64,000 bases of DNA from CAIRTM01 sp963723235 (GCA_963723235.1 CAVRPV010000011.1:124001-188000); one strand, 5' to 3'. Positions 36,714 through 45,363 are shown, counted from the first letter of the stretch. Notes: generated from the letters alone by a model not told the origin. Program-made: numbers and translations.

Positions 36714-38391
36714 TTATTGTCCCGGAAGGCCCAGGTTGAAGCCGTCTTTCCCAAGCTGTTCGCGGAGCCACTGAAACTTCTGGTATTTGGAGATTTCGAC
36801 CGGACCGTCGTAGCCCATGCTCTGGAGCTTGCGCGGAGGGTACTGCGCATAAGTCTTCATCAGCCCCATGATTGCCTCGGTAATGGGGATCATGGTCCAG
36901 GTCCGCTCCGTCCAGTTGGTCATAAAAAGGTCATACCGTTCCTGAGGGTCCTGCAAAAGGTCGAATATCTGGGGAATGGTGGCAACATATTTTTCCGCGC
37001 CCTTCCAGCCGAGATTGGTGTCCACGGCAAGACCTCCGGTCGGTTGCCCATTATCGCCGCGCAGGTTGAACACGGCTTTGTAGTTGCCGACACGGGCTGC
37101 GCCGGGGGAAAGCTCGTTCTCAGTGAAGTAGAACCATGAACTGCGTGCCGACTTGCCGGTGCCAAAGAGAACCGGTGACATGTCATAGCTGTCAAAAATA
37201 ATGGGCTGCCCCTCGCGGTCCTTCTCCGGAAGCTTGATTCCTGCGAGCGAAGCAAAGGTAGCCATGTAATCCAGTCCGCCCAAGATGTCGTGATTCTTTG
37301 AACCGGCCTTGATCTTCGGCCCCCAGGCAATAGCGGGAACGCGGTTGCCGCCTTCACGCACCGTGCCTTTGGTACCCCGGAACGGCGTGTAGCCGGCATC
37401 CGGGTAAACGTCCTGCCAGGCACCGTTGTCCGTGGTCCAGAAAATATACGTGTTCTTGTCGAGGCCCAGCTGACGAACCTTATCGACCACTCTGCCGATC
37501 CGCGTGTCGTTCTCTACGAGGGAATCAGCGTACTTGCTCTTGGAGATCGATTTATGCTTGAACTCAGGAGCGGGCATGTTCGGCTGATGCACCTTCATAA
37601 AGTTGATGCTCATGAAGAACGGCTTGTCGGATTTTGCCGCCTTGTCGAGATAGTCAAGAGCCGCCTTCTCGATGTACTGGTCGATGAACGGAATCCCGAC
37701 CACACCCTTCTCGGGAGTGTTGACATACTGGCCGTTGATTTTGAATTCTGTAATCGCCTTCTCGCCTGCTTTTCCGGAGAGGGCACCCTTGGTCACTTTG
37801 TCAAACATCTCTCGCAGCTTTGGATCCATTTCGGGGAACCAGGTCGGGTCGCCATAGGTATAGGCATTAAGGTGATAGAGCCCGCAATATTTCATCTCGT
37901 CATAGCCCTGATTTATGGGCAGAGCATAATCGGCCTCGCCCAGGTGCCATTTGCCGGTGAAGAAAGTCTGGTAGCCGCCGGTCTTTAGCACCGATGCCAG
38001 GGTCCACTCCGCGGCCGGCAGCCCGCCGCCCTGGCCCTGAAAGGCCACGGTGGTCATGCCGCTGCGGTTGGGGATGCGGCCGGTCTGCACCGCTGCGCGG
38101 CCCGGCGTGCAGCTCGGCTGCGCATAGAACGAGAAGAAGGTCATGCCCTTCGCTGCCAATTTGTCGAGGCTGGGCGTGGGCATGCCGCGGCCCTCGCCGC
38201 CGCCATAGGGCCCCGCAGTCTCCGTAACCGAAGTCATCGGACAAGATCAGGATGATATTGGGTTTGCTCCCCTGCTTGGGAGCATCAGCGGCCTGCGCCG
38301 GCGCTGCCGCAGCGCTCACAGTGAACCCTGCCAGCACGCACCCGACTGCCGCCCACTTGCGGGCCTTTCTCTTTAGATCTTCTTTTCTCAT
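36714..38391 (-). CDS. Sulfatase D: exported sulfatase with CTPGR site (one main frameshift)
   Basis: The start MRKEDLKRKARKWAAVG is identical to sulfatase C and is followed by a signal peptide ending AQA-AD. 'SKPNIILILSDDFGYGD' holds the metal-binding Asp pair. After a break near 38225 the frame is open to the stop, with QPSCTPGRAAVQTGR (Cys activation site), 'FFTGKWHLGEADYALP', 'SINFMKVHQPNMPAPEF' and 'FWTTDNGAWQDVYPDAGYTP'. It is about 558 residues and the best preserved of the four sulfatases. The substrate is unknown. GGGAGGTCAATGTG precedes the ATG. Up to 90 bases of upstream DNA are shared with sulfatase C. Confidence 0.92.
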
Positions 38392-38533
38392 CACATTGAC
38401 CTCCCTGTCTGTGTTGCACGGTTCCCGGCAAGAACATGGATAAGCAGCCTTTCCGCCTCTCATGTCTTCCCGGTGTTTCTGTTGCGCCACCATCGTTACC
38501 ACATAATTTTGTTTGATCAATTCTTGGAATGCA

Positions 38534-38849
38534 TCACTGCGGGCACTGGGCCTTGATCTCGGCGATCTTTTTGTCAATCGCCCTGTTATATTCGCCGGTA
38601 GCCACTTTAAATTTATCTACCTCTGTGCAGCGTGACGATGCCGATAACCGCACCGGCAGGCACCACTGCGGTTACCCCTTCTGCTATCATTTTTCCGACA
38701 CTGGCTTTTTCAGACTGCAGCACCCGCAAATCACCTTCCGCGGTTGCGCAGTTGACGGGCTTTGCCAGGTCCTGCTTGTCCTGTTTGGTTATGGGCGCGC
38801 AGGCAGACATAAGGGTTAACACCATGATTGTCAGTAGAATTTTTTTCAT
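38534..38849 (-). CDS. Small lipoprotein (one frameshift)
   Basis: A signal peptide and lipobox (LTLMSA-C at residue 17), then 'PITKQDKQDLAKPVNCATAE', 'RVLQSEKASVGKMIAEGVTA' and a short hydrophobic segment (VVPAGAVIGIV). After a break near 38625 the frame continues EVDKFKVATGEYNRAIDKKI to a stop at 38534, giving about 104 residues. It is of the helical, Lpp-like kind with unknown function. The gene faces sulfatase D's promoter region and is on the same strand. Confidence 0.7.
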
Positions 38850-38919
38850 TGCTTGTCCTCCCTTTTTTTAATTGTTGGTATGCGCAGACGTTGTTGCCTG
38901 CCAGCTCCGGCTGTTTCCA

Positions 38920-39627
38920 CTAGTAATCGGCATCATCCTGATCAACAACAAAGCCACTACCATCACCTCTACCACTACCGTCATCACCATCATTATTATC
39001 ATTATCATCATCATTCAAGTCATCATCATTGTCGTCATCGCCATCGCCATCAACATACACGACAGTTCCGTCATCCCCTCTGCGATACATCCGCCGGGCT
39101 TCACCGTCATATGAGTGCGGCGTCATCGGCCTGCCGATGCTGTCTATAAACAGGGTACAGGGGCCGCCGCTTGCTATCATTTTTCCATGCAGCACCTTGA
39201 TGTCATAGGTCAGCACGTCGCCCTTGAGCACCGGGTTGCGCAATTCCACGACCATATCGTGAGTTTTATTTTGACTGAAAACCGACAGGACGGCATTGGG
39301 CGGGTCGGCGGCAAAGCTGTCTTCACCCTGCGACCACTTCGGTATGGCATGGGCGGTTAGAATATGGCCGACGATACGATCCGGGCGATCGGAAAAGAAA
39401 ATCGTGTTCGGGCCCACTCCTTTCAGGATCATTTGATTGTCTTTGAGCTCTACGCTTTGGGCAGTCTGCACAAAAAGCAGATTAACTTTTTTGGGAGCAG
39501 CGCTTGCAGCATCTGCCGCAGGTACGGCAGCAGCGCTATCGACGGGTTTGGTTTCTCTGGTTATGCACGTGCAGCCAGCCATGAAAGCCACTGCCGTCAC
39601 AAATAGGACTATTCCTTTCATGCGCAT
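38920..39627 (-). CDS. Lipoprotein with Asp/Asn-rich C-terminal tail
   Basis: A 235-residue intact frame with lipobox (AFMAG-C at residue 19). The central domain has 'QSVELKDNQMILKGVGPNTI', FFSDRPDRIVGHI and 'VVELRNPVLKGDVLTYDIKV'. The last 45 residues are almost all Asp, Asn and Gly (for example VDGDGDDDNDDDLNDDD), encoded by a run of ATC/ATT-like triplets on the opposite strand, and could bind calcium. The related protein at 44359 shares the middle domain. The domain family is unknown to me. GGAGGC lies before the ATG at 39627. Confidence 0.72.
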   Translation of the reverse strand: MRMKGIVLFVTAVAFMAGCTCITRETKPVDSAAAVPAADAASAAPKKVNLLFVQTAQSVELKDNQMILKGVGPNTIFFSDRPDRIVGHILTAHAIPKWSQGEDSFAADPPNAVLSVFSQNKTHDMVVELRNPVLKGDVLTYDIKVLHGKMIASGGPCTLFIDSIGRPMTPHSYDGEARRMYRRGDDGTVVYVDGDGDDDNDDDLNDDDNDNNDGDDGSGRGDGSGFVVDQDDADY

Positions 39628-39674
39628 CTCAAGCCTCCTGTATTATTTTTGTAGCGTTAAATATTGTGGTAAGC

Positions 39675-39790
39675 AGCCACGGCCCGCATTGGCCATGCCC
39701 ATGTCAAGGATGGCGCCCTTATGCAGCCAGAACCCGCCTGCAAAAGCTTGCCCACCTCCTAAAATGATAAAGCCGGGCAGTATATGAGTA
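39675..39790 (-). pseudogene. Decayed fragment of a FadL-type gene
   Basis: 'GCCCGCATTGGCCATGCCCA' and 'CCCGCCTGCAAAAGC' match 35190-35260, the N-terminal coding part of the FadL gene, with scattered changes and no open frame. It is evidence of a lost second copy. Confidence 0.7.
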
Positions 39791-39892
39791 TTTGATAATA
39801 GTTCGTTTTGTTTCTGGTGCGACTATAGGACTACCGCTGATACGTGTCAATAATAAATAATGATTGCTGAAAAGACAGTACATTCGTCCGGC

Positions 39893-39950
39893 AAAACGGG
39901 TGATAAAGCAACAGCCGGACTTATCCCTCCAGGCGGGATTTAGTCCGGCC
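39893..39950. repeat. REP-like pair
   Basis: GTCCGGCAAAACGG and GCCGGACTTATCCCTCC...GGATTTAGTCCGGC form a variant of the REP palindrome. Confidence 0.6.
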
Positions 39951-40042
39951 TTTCAAGCGGTACAGCGCTCATGCCCGGACAAGGGTGAAGGAGGCTTTTT
40001 GCGTTTGGGCACCGTGCGGTATTTTTTATGCGGTATTTTTTA

Positions 40043-40071
40043 TTGACATGCGCGTGCCTACTGCCTATAGT
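40043..40071 (+). promoter_or_regulatory. Strong sigma-70-type promoter
   Basis: A consensus TTGACA (40043-40048), 17-base spacer and TATAGT (40066-40071), about 70 bases before the ATG at 40142. It is one of the best promoter matches in the window. Confidence 0.8.
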
Positions 40072-40141
40072 TGTCACATATTCAAGCAATGATATTTTGA
40101 AAAGAAGCACATAACCAATAATACTGATGGAGGTACATGCT

Positions 40142-40582
40142 ATGAAAAAACGCAGTTCTATCATCACAGCCGTACTGGTTTCCCTGCTTTTCATTGCAGC
40201 ATCCGTGTCAGCGCAGGATGCCATAGATCTGCAGAAAGAGGGCAAACAGCTTATGGAAGCCAGTCAGTACCTGATTGACCAGGGCCAGATAATGGAGAAG
40301 TGCGCCTGTACGGATAAGGCAGCGATGATCGCTCAGGGTAATGCGATGGTTCTAAAAGGCAATGATGTTGTCGCCAGCGCCTCGATGATGATGACAGCTA
40401 ATGGCCGTAGCGGAAATGGGGAAGTCGGCGAAAAGATCAGGTCAGCCGGCAACCTGCTGATTGCCAAAGGTAAAAAGGCCGGGCCCCTGACGGCAAAAGA
40501 CAAAGAAGAAGTCAACAAGCTCGGCAAAGAAATGGCCGAACTTGGCAACCTGAAGTTGCATCAGGCCGAAATTATGCAGTAA
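40142..40582 (+). CDS. Secreted helical protein of unknown family
   Basis: A 146-residue intact protein. The signal peptide is cleaved after about residue 24 (VSA-QD). The mature part is all helical with regular hydrophobic spacing ('DLQKEGKQLMEASQYLIDQG', 'LLIAKGKKAGPLTAKDKEEV') and a single Cys pair (KCAC). GGAGGT lies seven bases before the ATG at 40142, which decides against the ATG at 40127. It has its own strong promoter and terminator, so it may be a highly expressed single gene. Function unknown. Confidence 0.75.
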   Translation: MKKRSSIITAVLVSLLFIAASVSAQDAIDLQKEGKQLMEASQYLIDQGQIMEKCACTDKAAMIAQGNAMVLKGNDVVASASMMMTANGRSGNGEVGEKIRSAGNLLIAKGKKAGPLTAKDKEEVNKLGKEMAELGNLKLHQAEIMQ

Positions 40583-40610
40583 TAAGAGGCATTCAAAAAC
40601 AGCGGTAATG

Positions 40611-40647
40611 AGCAGGCGAGGTTGCAAAACCCCGCCTGCTTTTTTTA
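40611..40647 (+). terminator. Strong intrinsic terminator
   Basis: AGCAGGCGAGG pairs with CCCCGCCTGCT around TTGCAAAA, followed by seven T residues. Confidence 0.9.
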
Positions 40648-40737
40648 TGTGGAGGCCTGCTTGTTTACAAGTCTTCATTATACCCCGAGGAATTCTTCAA
40701 CCCTTTATTATACTTAATGGCGGAATCATCGCCAAAA
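40640..40737. repeat. About 100-bp repeat, copy 1
   Basis: The stretch from GGAGGCCTGCTTGTTTACAA through 'ACTTAATGGCGGAATCATCG' is nearly identical to 44297-44396. Identity ends abruptly at CGCC on the right in both. It abuts the DUF2065 coding sequence here and a lipoprotein gene end there. Confidence 0.8.
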
Positions 40738-40868
40738 TCTTCGCCTTCCCCGAAAAGATGAAGCAGGTGCTGGCAAAAATACCGGGTATGCCCACATCGA
40801 TCATGCGCGCTTTCGGCATGGTCGCGGCCGGACTTATTCTGGTGTATATTTCGCGCCGGCTGCTGTAG
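40647..40868 (+). CDS. DUF2065-like membrane protein, N-terminus replaced or fused to a repeat
   Basis: FAFPEKMKQVLAKIPGMPTS and 'MRAFGMVAAGLILVYISRRL' match the DUF2065 protein at 8644 and end properly at 40868. Upstream of residue 30 the frame runs into the 100-bp repeat, and the normal first helix (MDFLLCAIGLVLIMRG) is missing. The start at 40647 is arbitrary. The protein may be non-functional or use another start. A hairpin terminator similar to the one after the first copy follows. Confidence 0.5.
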   Translation: MWRPACLQVFIIPRGILQPFIILNGGIIAKIFAFPEKMKQVLAKIPGMPTSIMRAFGMVAAGLILVYISRRLL

Positions 40869-40913
40869 GCATGCCCTCCTGAGCGCCGGACGTGCATGGT
40901 CCATTCGTTTTAT

Positions 40914-40956
40914 AAAAAAGCCTGAAGCGCTGAATGAGCAGCTTTCAGGCTTTTTT
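40914..40956. terminator. Bidirectional terminator
   Basis: AAAAAAGCCTGAA (40914-40926) and TTTCAGGCTTTTTT (40943-40956) give a stem flanked by A and T runs, suited to both strands. Confidence 0.85.
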
Positions 40957-41150
40957 ATGGTTTTTTTTCTGAAACCGTTGTAAGCAGGAGACGGACAGTT
41001 CGTTTGCCTGTGCCATGTTCGCGAAGATGCGCGCTATGGCGGATATGAATTCTGATGCTCGAACCGCGCGCGCTGCATGTGCCTGGCAGCGTTGCTTTTT
41101 GCACGCTTGCAGCAATGAGGAAAATGTTCTCAAACTGGAGAAGATTCGAC

Positions 41151-42044
41151 ATGATCCGTTTTATTGTATGTGTTGTTGTCTGCCTGGCGGCTTGTGCAGC
41201 TCAGGCGCAAGAGCCGATTGCAGCAGTTACTGTGAGTCCGGAACAAAGTATTGTAAAAGATGCTGTCTGGAACAGACCGCTTGCTATCTCCTCCAGGCAG
41301 GACGCTGCTGCCTGTTTCAGTGCTGAGGCGATGAATGCGCTTGTCAGTCAGGTTGATTTTGAAAAGCAGTTCCTGCTGGTATTTGCATGGCAAGGCTCAG
41401 GCGGCGACAGGCTGAGCTACACCGTGGCCGAGTCGTTCCCGGAGCAGATTTTCTTTTCCATGAAGCGCGGACTGACACGTGATCTGCGGCCGCATATGCA
41501 CGTGTATGCGCTGCGTTCAAACGTGCGCTGGAGCATACAGGACGAGGGCAATACCGGACAGGCAACGCCCGCTGCAGAGCCGCAGAAATTCTTTGAACCC
41601 GGCAGCATGGCATGGATGCAGGCGGTCGACCGCAGGGCCGGCGGATGCGGCCCGGACATCGGTTCGGCTGCGTGGATGCAGGCCGTGGCACTTAAGCTTG
41701 GCGTGTATGATGGACAGGGGCATGGCCCGGACCCGGGCTCAGAGGAATGGCTGTATGCGATTCACCGCAATGCCTTCGGCAGCGAACCGGAAACCCGCGT
41801 GCGTGCTGTGTACATATCGGCTGATGGTAAAAAACTGCCTGTGATCTATGATCGTCTCAGGAAAATCGTGACGCTGGCGACACCTGATGGCGAGATAACA
41901 CTGCCGCAGGCAGTTTCGGCTTCAGGGGCGCGCTACACAGCTGATGAACATGAGGTGTTCTGGAATAAAGGTGCAAACGCCAGCTACTGGAAGAACGGCA
42001 CATTGCTCTTTGAAGGCGTTGAGATGTCCGGGCTGGGTGATTGA
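41151..42044 (+). CDS. Exported protein with PGSxxW repeats and MliC-like C-terminal domain
   Basis: A signal peptide (RFIVCVVVCLAACAAQA, cleaved near residue 19) and an N-terminal domain of about 110 residues (FLLVFAWQGSGGDRLSYTVA). Three short repeats follow: EPGSMAWMQAVDRRAG, DIGSAAWMQAVALKLG and DPGSEEWLYAIHRNAFG, the last two each preceded by GP or GHGP. The C-terminal part ('ITLPQAVSASGARYTADEHE', VFWNKGANASYW) resembles MliC, the lysozyme-inhibitor domain. GGAGAAG precedes the ATG at 41151. A role in the envelope, perhaps against lysozyme, is inferred. The frame is intact. Confidence 0.7.
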   Translation: MIRFIVCVVVCLAACAAQAQEPIAAVTVSPEQSIVKDAVWNRPLAISSRQDAAACFSAEAMNALVSQVDFEKQFLLVFAWQGSGGDRLSYTVAESFPEQIFFSMKRGLTRDLRPHMHVYALRSNVRWSIQDEGNTGQATPAAEPQKFFEPGSMAWMQAVDRRAGGCGPDIGSAAWMQAVALKLGVYDGQGHGPDPGSEEWLYAIHRNAFGSEPETRVRAVYISADGKKLPVIYDRLRKIVTLATPDGEITLPQAVSASGARYTADEHEVFWNKGANASYWKNGTLLFEGVEMSGLGD

Positions 42045-42086
42045 GGCATGCTGAATTATAAAAAGAACCGGAAGCAGGCCGCCTGC

Positions 42087-43004
42087 TCACCAGAACGAAT
42101 TGATTCCTATGGCAAAGCTGTCTGAATCAGACCCGGTAGATTCCTGAGTGCGGGTGCCGATGTAGGATATTTTGACACCCAGGTAACGATGGAGGGGGAA
42201 GCCGAAGCTGAGGGCCCAGATCAGGTTCTGCTTGCGATCATCTTTTGTATCTCCATCCACCGTTGATATCCCCCCATAGTCATAACCGCCGCTGGCGCCT
42301 GCCCAGAGCCCCGGTCTGAAGGTGTACATGAGATGGCTGTGAACAGTATAGAGGGGTTCCTGCTCTAGTTTTCTACCGTTAAAAAAATCATTGTTATCGG
42401 TGTAGAGCGCAACGAATGCAGTTGTTTCCAACGACCATTTCCCGCGGGTGTGTACTACGCCAACCTGAGGGCGGAAGGTAAACCGGTTGGTTCCGAGGTT
42501 GATCAGTTTATCATCCATATAGTCGCCGGTCGGCAACTGTATCGACAGGCCTGCTCCAACGATGGTTTCAATTTTTGTGCCTGCCCGGTATGCCGCGTAT
42601 TGCTTGCCTTCGAGCGGTGGTGCGCCGTAGAGGTTGACCGCGAATCGCAAAACGGTATCAGACCAGCCGCTTCGGCTGGTTTTTGCAGAAACCCCGTCAA
42701 GCTTTCCGTACCAGCGCCCCTTCTGATATGCCTGTAAAAGGTCAAGCCGTGCTGTTTTGTCGAACAAAGCGAAGGTGCGGATGTACTTCGCAGCCCAGGT
42801 ATCCAGCTCCATTGTGACATCTTCGAGTTTGATGACAGGGTCAAAGCCAATGTCCGCATCGGTATAGGCATATGCGATTCCGAAAAAGTTCGTATTGATC
42901 GGCAGATGGCTCCAGCGCCTTGGTTCTAATTCATCAGCCGGGCAGGGACAGGTGAAGAGTAAAAAAAACGGAATAAACAGGCAGAAACGGAAGACACGTT
43001 TCAT
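42087..43004 (-). CDS. Predicted outer-membrane barrel of the phenol MetA-pathway family
   Basis: An intact 305-residue protein. Signal peptide (FCLFIPFFLLFTCPCPA) then 'EPRRWSHLPINTNFFGIAYA', 'TRLDLLQ'-like strand and 'RFAVNLYGAPPLEGKQYAAY'. 'LSIQLPTGDYMDDKLINLGT', 'RFTFRPQVGVVHTRGKWSLE' and 'HLMYTFRPGLWAGASGGYDY' follow, ending FAIGINSFW. This is the family known as 'putative MetA-pathway of phenol degradation' barrels. The substrate is not known. The ATG at 43004 fits the signal peptide; the frame open to 43163 runs through a repeat. Confidence 0.85.
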   Translation of the reverse strand: MKRVFRFCLFIPFFLLFTCPCPADELEPRRWSHLPINTNFFGIAYAYTDADIGFDPVIKLEDVTMELDTWAAKYIRTFALFDKTARLDLLQAYQKGRWYGKLDGVSAKTSRSGWSDTVLRFAVNLYGAPPLEGKQYAAYRAGTKIETIVGAGLSIQLPTGDYMDDKLINLGTNRFTFRPQVGVVHTRGKWSLETTAFVALYTDNNDFFNGRKLEQEPLYTVHSHLMYTFRPGLWAGASGGYDYGGISTVDGDTKDDRKQNLIWALSFGFPLHRYLGVKISYIGTRTQESTGSDSDSFAIGINSFW

Positions 43005-43077
43005 GCAATGCCTATGAAAAACCAAGCGATAATCTCCCTGGAGACACCGTCGTATAGCGTATTTTAAAAAAGACATA

Positions 43078-43185
43078 ACCGTTTTTAATGTGTCTGTCAT
43101 CTCGACCAACGAAAGAGAGCTGGATGTTTTGTGTAAACAAGAACCCGGATTCCTCAGTCGCACTGCTCCTTCGGAATGACAACTG
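43078..43185. repeat. TGTCATT-type palindromic repeat
   Basis: 'TGTCTGTCATCTCGACC' at about 43090 and 'CCTTCGGAATGACAAC' near 43168-43183 flank 'GATTCCTCAGTCGCACTGCT'. Repeats of this kind are common intergenic elements in many bacteria; a relative lies at 15421-15513. The gap to 43373 holds no gene. Confidence 0.5.
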
Positions 43186-43373
43186 ATTACAATATGTAGA
43201 AAAATGCTGCGGCCTGTTTCAATGCACCTATACAGCCGCTTGTTCAGAGCTGTGGAATATTGTTACATAATCTCGTCGTGAATAAATGGCATACAGAAAC
43301 ACAACATGGCATCTGCGAATTTTTCGAAGGTGCCATGTCTGTATCGGATAGATAAATATTTTTTCAGCGTTCC

Positions 43374-44069
43374 TTACTTCGCCCGCAGTTCGGCAAGGCG
43401 CTCCTGCATCCGTTCAGCCCAGTAATCGACGGCATTTTCCACCGTATGCCATTTGTTGAACTTGTCGAATTCTCCGGTCACTTTGCCGCCCACCCGGCGG
43501 TCAACCGCCGCTGCCAGGCGCTTGCCCGTCAGGCTGTCCTGCATCTCAACTTCTATCCCGGCTGAGCCGACAAAGGAGCACGATCCGGTGGCCAGTGTCT
43601 GAATGCCTGCAATCGCAAGGCCGATGGGCAGGATGGTCGAGACGGTATCAAGCACCACATAGGAGCTGTCTGCTTCGGTAATCGCTATGCGCAGGCGCAT
43701 GACGCCGGGGCCGGGCTGCTGCACGAACACATAATCTTTCGCAAGTTTTTCACGGACTGCCGCATCCGCATAGTTCAGGAGTTTGCGCTGATCTTCGGAG
43801 GAAACATCCATCATCTGGCTGTTTTCTTTGGAAGCGTACATCCTGATCGGGTCCATGAGGATTTTGTTATAGGCTTTTATATCGGCTTTCGGGTCGATGT
43901 ACACGAGCAGGGCCTGATCCTCGCCGCCTTTTTTGAGCTGCGAATAATCGCCCAGAAATCCCGTTGTCTCCGTGCTGCGGGCCTGCATCGATGCGCAGGC
44001 GCCGGCTATGCATACAACAGCCAGCAGCGTAACCATTGCTGCCGATTTTGCTCCATAATTTTTCATCAT
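43374..44069 (-). CDS. DUF3313 lipoprotein
   Basis: An intact 231-residue protein with lipobox (IAGA-C at about residue 26), then 'TTGFLGDYSQLKKGGEDQAL', 'YIDPKADIKAYNKILMDPI' and 'DAAVREKLAKDYVFVQQPGP'. It ends 'VENAVDYWAERMQERLAEL'. The 'GFLxDYSxLxxG' opening and 'YNKxxxDP' motif define the DUF3313 family of envelope lipoproteins. Function unknown. No neighbour on the same strand is close. Confidence 0.88.
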   Translation of the reverse strand: MMKNYGAKSAAMVTLLAVVCIAGACASMQARSTETTGFLGDYSQLKKGGEDQALLVYIDPKADIKAYNKILMDPIRMYASKENSQMMDVSSEDQRKLLNYADAAVREKLAKDYVFVQQPGPGVMRLRIAITEADSSYVVLDTVSTILPIGLAIAGIQTLATGSCSFVGSAGIEVEMQDSLTGKRLAAAVDRRVGGKVTGEFDKFNKWHTVENAVDYWAERMQERLAELRAK

Positions 44070-44296
44070 TAAGCCTTTCCATGGTTCGGGTTGAGGGCAC
44101 GCTCTGCCCCAATGGGTATACTATACAATGGGCTGTATCGGAAATCAAATAAAGTTCCAGTGATGTGCTTGAGCAGAATCGGATGGTTGAAAAAACACAT
44201 GGAGGCAGGAGCATATCGTCGCCCGTCTCCATAAAGAATTGCATGGCTTGTAGATGATTATGTATGTGTATAGCGCATGGTTCTCATGACATGCGG

Positions 44297-44396
44297 CTGC
44301 TTTTTTTTATTTGGAGGCCTGCTTGTTTACAAGTCTTCGTTATACCCCGAGGAATTCTTCAACCCTTTATTATACTTAATGGCGGAATCATCGCCA
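44297..44396. repeat. About 100-bp repeat, copy 2
   Basis: Nearly identical to 40640-40737 from GGAGGCCTGCTTG to GGAATCATCGCC. It overlaps the 3' end of the lipoprotein-like gene at 44359 and supplies its last codons. Confidence 0.8.
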
Positions 44397-44856
44397 GATT
44401 CCTTCGTTCTCTTCGTTTTCCTTCGTTTTCCTCGTTCTCGTCCCCATCATCTTTTTTGGTAACATTATCACCCATGGTCGACCTGCCATGCCCGCTGCGC
44501 TTCACGTGCGGGTTGGTCTTGCCTTTGGTAGTCGTAGTTGTCGATTTGCCGCCTTGTGCTATCGTTGTTCCTTGCGGACACTTACTACCACGGGTAAGGA
44601 CGTTGTCTTTGAACGCCGGGTTGCCCAATTCCGTGATCATGCCAGGAAGTTCTTTTTGATTTAAAACATACAGGGCGGCATTGGGTTGGGTGGAGGCAAA
44701 GCTGTCTTTTCCCTGGGCCCGCCGTGGCATGGCCCGTGTGGTCGCGATGGGAACAATGCAGAACACCAAAAGCATTGCTGCTATGAACAGTATAGTTTTT
44801 TTCATGGCACCGTCCTCCCTTGTATGGTGGTTATTAATGCTTTTTTTGTATAGCAT
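44359..44856 (-). CDS. Exported protein related to the one at 38920, 3' end formed by a repeat
   Basis: The signal peptide (ILFIAAMLLVFCIVPIATTR) is followed by 'RRAQGKDSFASTQPNAALYV' and 'GMITELGNPAFKDNVLTRGS', clearly akin to 'WSQGEDSFAADPPNAVLSVF' and 'MVVELRNPVLKGDVLTYDIK' in the protein at 38920. A Thr run (TTTTT), a basic stretch and an acidic repeat-like stretch (DDGDENEENEGKRRE) follow. The last 13 codons lie in the 100-bp repeat. It is 165 residues as read, and an original end may have been replaced. GGAGG precedes the ATG. Confidence 0.6.
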   Translation of the reverse strand: MLYKKSINNHHTREDGAMKKTILFIAAMLLVFCIVPIATTRAMPRRAQGKDSFASTQPNAALYVLNQKELPGMITELGNPAFKDNVLTRGSKCPQGTTIAQGGKSTTTTTKGKTNPHVKRSGHGRSTMGDNVTKKDDGDENEENEGKRRERRNLAMIPPLSIIKG

Positions 44857-45089
44857 ATTTTGAACAATTTAAGCGTTTCCCAGAGTAATTTTTAATAAAG
44901 AAACGTCATTCTCAATAACAATACCTGCGACCGCGGTGCGGACAAAGTCCTTGACGGAATGCGAAATAAAGCCTATGGAAATTTAATAAAGAGCATAGCA
45001 GACACGATGTTCCGCTCAGCATGCAAGCATAACCCTTTGGCGGAACATGAGATGATTGTACCTATGTCCACAAGCAAAAGGAGGCAACT

Positions 45090-45363
45090 ATGAAATTATT
45101 ACTGTATCTGCATTGTAGCTGCGTTTTTTGTGTTGCAAACACCTGCTTTGGTTTTGTGCGATTCAAGTTCCGGCAGTGGTCTTGCTGAAGAAGAAGGGCT
45201 GAACAGGCATGATTCTGCGGCCGATTATCCCGAAGAGTCGAACAAGCATCCCGCTCCCGGTTATAGCAAAGAGTTGAAAAAGAAGGATCCCGCCGTCGTT
45301 TATGACGAAGAGTTGGACGAGCAGGACTCCGCCGTCGAAAATGAAGAAGACTTAAACGACTAG
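45090..45363 (+). CDS. Small exported protein with charged 13-residue repeats (one frameshift)
   Basis: AAAGGAGGCAACT precedes the ATG at 45090. MKLLLYL and, after a one-base correction near 45112, IVAAFFVLQTPALVLC form a signal peptide. The mature part of about 68 residues is very charged and made of imperfect repeats: YPEESNKHPAPG, YSKELKKKDPAVV, YDEELDEQDSAVE, NEEDLND. Alternate units are basic or acidic. No family is recognised. It may bind metal ions or mineral surfaces, but this is only a guess. Confidence 0.6.

Noticed and set aside
38853..39149. Plus-strand frame rich in His/Ile opposite the Asp-rich lipoprotein tail
   Set aside because: It is the complement of the triplet run; the minus-strand protein has a signal peptide, a lipobox and a conserved domain.
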